63,794 bases of DNA. Origin: Morganella morganii (GTDB taxonomy: Bacteria > Pseudomonadota > Gammaproteobacteria > Enterobacterales > Enterobacteriaceae). Of the stretch, positions 59,683 through 63,794 are shown one piece after another (within the stretch, counting starts at the first letter, position 1; every line of letters starts with the position of its first letter). The notes below the pieces were generated by a model. It saw nothing but the letters and a program-made list of their open reading frames with translations, was not told where the DNA came from and made no database searches. A program made the translations under genes and the position numbers. The stretch is from contig NZ_NRQY01000001.1 in assembly GCF_003996855.1 (NCBI RefSeq), positions 454,323 to 518,116 on the forward strand. Reading direction: 5' to 3'.

Positions 59683-61689
59683 ATGCTGCCCGCATTGTTT
59701 TATGCCTGTACAGAACAGCTTTGCACACAGGGTATCCGCCGTTTGTGGGTACTGAGCGGCAGTGACGGCTGGTGTGAATCCTGCCTGCGGGAGATCAGAG
59801 AGGCAGCCCCCGGTGACTGGCCGGTGATTTCCGGTGAACTGCCGGGCAGCACTCCGGCGGAAAAAGCCCGTCTGCTGCTGGGACAGGAGTTCCGCCACGG
59901 CGTGTTTGATGCCCGGCGCGGGCTTCACAGTGAAGCACTTGCCATGCTGACAGGTACATTACAGGCCGGCAGCTGGCTGATTCTGCTGCTGCCGCCGGAA
60001 TCGCAGTGGCAGACCCGGCCGGATGAAGACAGCCTGCGCTGGAATGACGGCGGACAGATGATCCCCGCACCGCACTTTATGCGCCACTTTGCCCGCACAC
60101 TTATCCATCCCGCTCATCTTTGCCGGTATGAAAACCGGCCATTTGATATGACTCTGTTGCCGCCCCAAGACGCCCGGCAGCCGCCGGACGGCACCCCGAC
60201 ACCTGCACAACAGCAGACACTTGAGCAGCTCCGCTGTGCGGAAAGCGGTATTTTCTGTCTGACCGCCGCCAGAGGGCGGGGAAAATCCGCCGTAGCCGGT
60301 CTGTTTCTGGCAGAAACACCGGGCCGTCATTTATTGTGTGCCCCGGCGAAAGTTTCTGTCACGGTGATACAGCGTTATCTTCATCATTCACAACAAACAG
60401 AATTTATCGCCCCGGATAATTTACTGACTTTGTCGGAAACGGCGGATATCAGCGCTTACGGCTGGCTGGTGATCGATGAAGCCGCGATGATCCCTCTGCC
60501 GCTGCTTACCCGTTTTGCGGCTGTATTTCCCCGCATACTGCTGCTGACCACCGTTCAGGGCTATGAAGGCACCGGGCGCGGATTTCTGCTGAAATTTTGT
60601 CACTCACTGCCGCAGTTTACTGCACTGACGCTGACGCAGCCGGTACGCTGGGCGGAGCATGATCCGGCGGAAGCCTGGCTGGATGAGGTGCTGTTACTGA
60701 CTGAACCGGCGGAAAAAATCACACCGGCGGGAGAGTGTGAATATCAGGCGCTGACACAGCGGGCGTTATGTGATGACCCGGATTTACTTGCCGGATTCTA
60801 CGGCCTGCTGACGGCGGCGCATTACCGGACATCCCCGCTGGATCTGCGGCGGCTGGCGGATGCGCCGGGACAGCATTTCGCGCTGTTCCGCAACCGGCAG
60901 CAGGTGACGGCGGCGCTCTGGCTGACAGACGAGGGCGGGTTATCTGAGGCACTGACGCAATCCGTCTGGGCGGGTACCCGCCGGCCGCGCGGGAATCTGC
61001 TGGCACAATCACTGGCGGCACACAGTTACTTTCCGCAGGCGGCACAACTGCGTTCACGGCGTATCAGCCGGATCGCGGTGCATACGCTCTACCGGCGGCG
61101 GGTGCTGGGACGTGAATTACTGCTGCGGACGGCAGACGCGGCAAAGAACAGCGGAATTGATTATCTTTCCGTCAGTTTCGGATATACCCCCGAACTGGCT
61201 GCATTCTGGACATCCTGCGGCTTTCGTTTTGCACGTACCGGTACACATCCGGAAGCGGTCAGCGGATGTTACACTGCCATGCTGTTACTGCCGCTGACCC
61301 CGGCCGGACAGGCACTGGCGGATGCCGCAGAACATCAGTTTGCCCGCGACTGCGCCGTTTATTCTCCGGTATGGGGATTTTCGCCGGTGCCGCCGGAGCT
61401 GGCGGAATCACTCAATGAACGGGAGTGGCGGATGCTGGCCGGGTTTGCGTATGCCGCAAAACCCCGTGCGGTGGCGGAACCGGCACTGATCCTGCTGCAA
61501 AAGGAATATCCGGTGCAGACAACGGAATTGTCACAGTTATTATCCGGAAATCTGGAAGTACTGAAAGCGCGGCATATCAGCGGGAAAAAGGCGTTACTTG
61601 ATGTGCTGCGTCAGGAAACAGCCGGGATATTACAGACACTGCGCCCGCAATGGGCGCAGCAGACCGCAGCGGAAATCAGGGCTTTTTAG
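59683..61689 (+). CDS. tmcA: tRNA(Met) cytidine acetyltransferase TmcA
   Basis: The 668-residue enzyme matches E. coli TmcA (671 aa). Domain order: N-terminal DUF1726, RecD-like helicase domain with Walker [17 protein letters not shown] and Walker [17 protein letters not shown] domain ([20 protein letters not shown]), and a C-terminal tRNA-binding tail. It makes N4-acetylcytidine at position 34 of elongator tRNA-Met using acetyl-CoA and ATP. The last 14 bases overlap the convergent ypfN gene. Confidence 0.94.
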   Translation: MLPALFYACTEQLCTQGIRRLWVLSGSDGWCESCLREIREAAPGDWPVISGELPGSTPAEKARLLLGQEFRHGVFDARRGLHSEALAMLTGTLQAGSWLILLLPPESQWQTRPDEDSLRWNDGGQMIPAPHFMRHFARTLIHPAHLCRYENRPFDMTLLPPQDARQPPDGTPTPAQQQTLEQLRCAESGIFCLTAARGRGKSAVAGLFLAETPGRHLLCAPAKVSVTVIQRYLHHSQQTEFIAPDNLLTLSETADISAYGWLVIDEAAMIPLPLLTRFAAVFPRILLLTTVQGYEGTGRGFLLKFCHSLPQFTALTLTQPVRWAEHDPAEAWLDEVLLLTEPAEKITPAGECEYQALTQRALCDDPDLLAGFYGLLTAAHYRTSPLDLRRLADAPGQHFALFRNRQQVTAALWLTDEGGLSEALTQSVWAGTRRPRGNLLAQSLAAHSYFPQAAQLRSRRISRIAVHTLYRRRVLGRELLLRTADAAKNSGIDYLSVSFGYTPELAAFWTSCGFRFARTGTHPEAVSGCYTAMLLLPLTPAGQALADAAEHQFARDCAVYSPVWGFSPVPPELAESLNEREWRMLAGFAYAAKPRAVAEPALILLQKEYPVQTTELSQLLSGNLEVLKARHISGKKALLDVLRQETAGILQTLRPQWAQQTAAEIRAF

Positions 61690-61873
61690 GTTTGTTATCC
61701 GGCCAGTCGTCCTCATCATCCCACTGCGCATTATTGTCACGGTGAGGTGGCAGTTCCCGGCGGTTTTGCAGATATTTTGTATGATCTACCCGTTTGAGAT
61801 CTTTAATGGCATTCAGGATCACGCCGACGAACAACACCAGGATGACCCACCAGTAGTCTGCTAACCAATGCAT
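61676..61873 (-). CDS. ypfN: Small membrane protein YpfN (UPF0370)
   Basis: The 65-residue protein has one membrane segment (residues 4-20, [19 protein letters not shown]) and a charged tail [20 protein letters not shown] ending in [13 protein letters not shown]. This is the same layout as E. coli YpfN (66 aa). Function unknown. Its stop lies inside the tmcA coding end (convergent overlap). Confidence 0.9.
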   Translation of the reverse strand: MHWLADYWWVILVLFVGVILNAIKDLKRVDHTKYLQNRRELPPHRDNNAQWDDEDDWPDNKPKKP

Positions 61874-61941
61874 TGTTGTTACCTTTTTTGTCTGTATTTA
61901 TCAATTAATCAGAATCGGTAAGTCACTATCATTCAAAACCA

Positions 61942-62127
61942 TCACAGCACTTTAACCCATTCACTGCCGCGATTGTCCCGGTATTTAGCCGTCATCATGG
62001 CAGATTTATGACTCAGCAGGCGCCGGGTGAACTCACCGGAAACAGTTGTGGCCGCTATCTCTTTCATGAAAGATGAGACTATAAGATTATCACATTCGCC
62101 ATACGCGGAATAACATTTCTTAATCAC
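61942..62127 (-). pseudogene. Remnant of a lambda-type phage integrase (C-terminal end only)
   Basis: The last 29 residues (FTRRLLSHKSAMMTAKYRD then NRGSEWVKVL, bases 62031-61942) line up with the end of lambda Int (LLGHKSDTMASQYRDDRGREW). The catalytic box His and the nucleophile Tyr are both kept. Upstream the frame has no integrase similarity; the core Arg/Lys residues and the DNA-binding domains are absent. It is a fragment without activity and marks a former prophage next to ypfN. The HKS motif has LS for the usual LG. Confidence 0.75.
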
Positions 62128-62169
62128 ATCTTCCGGTAACGCGCCGGGACAGGGCGGGGATAATAAAAC

Positions 62170-62381
62170 TTGCTTTGCGTGAGCATTTGTGGCTTAATAA
62201 CAGCACTGGTTTGGAAGTACAGGCCTATTTATGTTAGTCAGTTTAAAGTTTTTCACCATTTAGCGTTATCCCTGATACCACTTCATTGCGAATTCCTTCT
62301 AATTAATTCCCATAAGTAAAAATAAAAATAAAAAACAAACCTCACATGCCTGTGGCAATTAAATAAATTAAAGGAAATTCT
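62170..62381 (+). promoter_or_regulatory. Cold-shock promoter and long leader of the CspA/G-type gene
   Basis: TTGCTT (62170-62175) and TTAATA (62194-62199) with an 18-base spacer form a likely promoter. Soon after comes GGAAGTACAGG (62213-62223), close to the cold-box element TGACGTACAGA at the start of the E. coli cspA leader. The leader is about 170 bases (159 in E. coli cspA) and ends with AAAGGAAATTCT before the ATG. Confidence 0.55.
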
Positions 62382-62597
62382 ATGTCTGATACAATGACTG
62401 GTTCAGTAAAATGGTTTAACGAATCCAAAGGTTTTGGCTTCATCGCTCCGGCAGATGGCAGTAAAGATGTGTTTGTTCACTTCTCTGCGATCCGGAGTGA
62501 TGATAGTTTCAAAACGTTATATGAAGGTCAGAATGTTACCTTCAACATTGAAGACGGTGCAAAAGGTCCGTCAGCAACAAATGTGGTGGGGCTCTAA
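62382..62597 (+). CDS. Cold-shock protein of the CspA/CspB/CspG type
   Basis: The 71-residue protein begins [21 protein letters not shown]. It has RNP1 (KGFGFI) and RNP2 (VFVHFSA) and ends ATNVVGL. The MSxxMTGxVKWFN start and the [11 protein letters not shown] segment are typical of the cold-inducible CspA, B and G group rather than CspC/E. It is a single-strand RNA chaperone. The cold-box-like leader supports cold induction. A YmcF-like small gene follows 12 bases later, as beside E. coli cspG. Confidence 0.88.
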   Translation: MSDTMTGSVKWFNESKGFGFIAPADGSKDVFVHFSAIRSDDSFKTLYEGQNVTFNIEDGAKGPSATNVVGL

Positions 62598-62609
62598 GGC
62601 GCACCGGTA

Positions 62610-62747
62610 ATGATGACACTGTTTCTCCGGTGTCCCTGTTGCAGCGGAACACAATACCGGACGTCGCACTTTGATGTTTCTGCATCAAATCCGCATGGCG
62701 CAAAATGTATTTTTTGTAAAACGGTAATGTTGTTGACTAAGCAATAG
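62610..62747 (+). CDS. YmcF/YnfQ-like small cold-shock-associated CxxC protein
   Basis: A 45-codon gene 12 bases after the csp stop has two CxxC pairs, CPCC (Cys8-Cys11) and KCIFCK (Cys33-Cys36), separated by a short region (GTQYRTSHFDVSASNPHGA). This would make a small zinc ribbon. It recalls the YmcF and YnfQ proteins found beside cspG and cspB in E. coli, which are made on cold shock. An AAGG at 62596 serves as a modest ribosome site 10 bases before the ATG. Function unknown. It is 45 residues long, whereas the E. coli proteins are a little longer. Confidence 0.75.
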   Translation: MMTLFLRCPCCSGTQYRTSHFDVSASNPHGAKCIFCKTVMLLTKQ

Positions 62748-62760
62748 AAAATAATAAAAA

Positions 62761-62787
62761 GGCCTGATAATATTATCAGGCCTTTTT
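62761..62787. terminator. Perfect-palindrome terminator between the csp-ymcF unit and lpxP
   Basis: Arms GGCCTGATAAT / ATTATCAGGCC form an uninterrupted palindrome at 62761-62782, with AAAAA before and TTTTT after. It leaves only 32 bases to the lpxP start. The right side contains TGATAATAT, which could act as an extended -10. Confidence 0.85.
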
Positions 62788-62819
62788 ATTATGTAGTAAT
62801 TATTACTTATCAGGAAAAA

Positions 62820-63755
62820 ATGTATTCTCTGAATGATTTTTCTCTCAGGCTTCTTCACCCAAGGTACGTCTTAACCTGGTTTGGTATCCTGTTACTCTTT
62901 TGTTTGGTACAAATGCCTTATCCGTGGCTTGTACTTTTAGGTGACAAGTTAGGCCGTTTTTCTGGCTTATTCCTGAAAAGGCGGGTATCCATAATTAAAC
63001 AAAATTTAGAATTGTGCTTTCCTGATAAAGATAAAAGTCAGATAGAGAGTATGGTCACACGTAATCTATCATCTTTAGGAATTGCATTATTTGAAACAGG
63101 TATTGCCTGGTTCTGGAGTGATAAAAGAATCAGGGCAGTATTTGAAGTAACAGGCAGTGATAATTTTAATGATGTGTATGGCAGAAATAAGGGTGTTTTA
63201 ATTATTGGTATCCATTCCATGTCGCTGGAACTCGGGGGAAGAGTCATGGGGTTGTGTTTTCCTGTAAATGCGATGTATCGCCCGCACAACAATAAAGCAA
63301 TGGAGTATATACAGACAAGGTGCCGCAGCCGTTCCGGAAGCGGGATGATCGACCGGAAAAATTTGAAGTTTATGGTATCCGAATTAAAGCGCGGCCAGGC
63401 AATCTGGTTTGCTCCTGATCAGGATTTTGGCACTAAAGGGACTGTTTTTGCTCCTTTTTTCGCGGTTGCTAAGGCTTCGACTTCAAAAGGTGTTTCAACA
63501 ATTGCCAAATTATCACAGTCACCAATATTGACGGCAACAATGATAAGAAATAACGCGAAAGGTAAGAAACCTTACGAATTAATAATTGGTAAAGGAATTG
63601 ATGAGTTTTCGTGTGGCGATGACCTGATTGATGCCGGGAGGCTGAATCAAATTATAGAGACAGAAATCATGCGTGCTCCGGATCAATACTTGTGGGCACA
63701 CAGAAGGTTTAAGACCAGACCTCCGGGAGAGAATTCTCTGTACAAAAAGATATGA
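62820..63755 (+). CDS. lpxP: Lipid A late acyltransferase, LpxP/LpxL type
   Basis: The 311-residue protein resembles E. coli LpxP (306 aa, palmitoleoyl transfer in the cold) and LpxL (lauroyl). It has one N-terminal membrane segment (about 17-40), the catalytic HxxxxE in IGIHSMSLELGGR, MYRPHNNKAMEYIQ, and the end YLWAHRRFKTRPPGE. It adds the secondary acyl chain to Kdo2-lipid IVA at the inner membrane. It is more AT-rich than the core genes. LpxP rather than LpxL is inferred from the cold-shock setting and sequence; enzyme specificity is not proven. Ribosome site CAGGAAAAA. Confidence 0.85.
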   Translation: MYSLNDFSLRLLHPRYVLTWFGILLLFCLVQMPYPWLVLLGDKLGRFSGLFLKRRVSIIKQNLELCFPDKDKSQIESMVTRNLSSLGIALFETGIAWFWSDKRIRAVFEVTGSDNFNDVYGRNKGVLIIGIHSMSLELGGRVMGLCFPVNAMYRPHNNKAMEYIQTRCRSRSGSGMIDRKNLKFMVSELKRGQAIWFAPDQDFGTKGTVFAPFFAVAKASTSKGVSTIAKLSQSPILTATMIRNNAKGKKPYELIIGKGIDEFSCGDDLIDAGRLNQIIETEIMRAPDQYLWAHRRFKTRPPGENSLYKKI

Positions 63756-63794
63756 TGCAATTGCCGCTCCCCGTCTCCGGGGATGGGCAGAGGG

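Noticed and set aside
1..63794. tRNA, rRNA, CRISPR arrays and intact insertion sequences
   Set aside because: None seen: no cloverleaf with a TTCGA-type arm in a spacer, no regular direct repeats, no transposase frame.

Overview
The window is a piece of an enterobacterial chromosome, almost certainly Morganella or a very close relative (Morganellaceae). The clearest marker is the class A acid phosphatase at 25072-25821, which closely matches my recollection of Morganella PhoC. Gene order also follows E. coli in blocks: ppk-ppx, purMN/upp-uraA/hda, yfgD-bepA-perM-bcp-gcvR-dapA-bamC, and purC-ypfJ-tmcA-ypfN. Base composition is around 50% G+C, except for a few AT-rich insertions.

Left part (1-14800): amiD, a periplasmic ankyrin-repeat protein, a brnQ gene with an in-frame amber codon, a frameshifted yidA-type phosphatase gene, a MarA/SoxS-type regulator, a 48-codon mgrB gene, pheP, pagP, cspE, thiD, rluF, fbaB, yegS and trhP (yegQ). 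The small RNA gene cyaR, with a CRP site placed at -41.5, lies between trhP and yegS. mgrB and pagP are both typical PhoPQ-regulon genes.

Middle (14800-38970): a multidrug efflux and envelope-stress operon mdtABC-baeSR that lacks mdtD; phoC; a doxX gene under a strong Fur-box-like palindrome; an MHS-family transporter; a ppk-ppx-mgtE cluster (polyphosphate synthesis, hydrolysis and Mg2+ uptake); speG; purMN with a PurR box; and upp-uraA with the GA-plus-T-run start region known from UTP-sensing control of upp in E. coli.

Right part (39000-63794): the conserved E. coli-like order is interrupted by accessory blocks. Two separate short proteins carry a two-partner-secretion (filamentous-haemagglutinin) N-terminal domain but no large exoprotein body and no TpsB partner nearby. 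Between hda and yfgD sits a lipid-related operon resembling E. coli ynbABCD, but without ynbB and with an extra small membrane protein. Between bamC and purC sit a glycosyltransferase and a DeoR-regulator/IMPase/MFS cassette whose transporter gene is frameshifted. Beyond ypfN there is a lambda-type integrase C-terminal remnant, a CspA/CspG-type cold-shock gene with a cold-box-like leader, a 45-codon YmcF/YnfQ-like CxxC protein gene, and lpxP placed directly behind a perfect-palindrome terminator. This end looks like a cold-response cassette left by a decayed prophage.

No rRNA, tRNA, CRISPR array or intact insertion sequence was seen.
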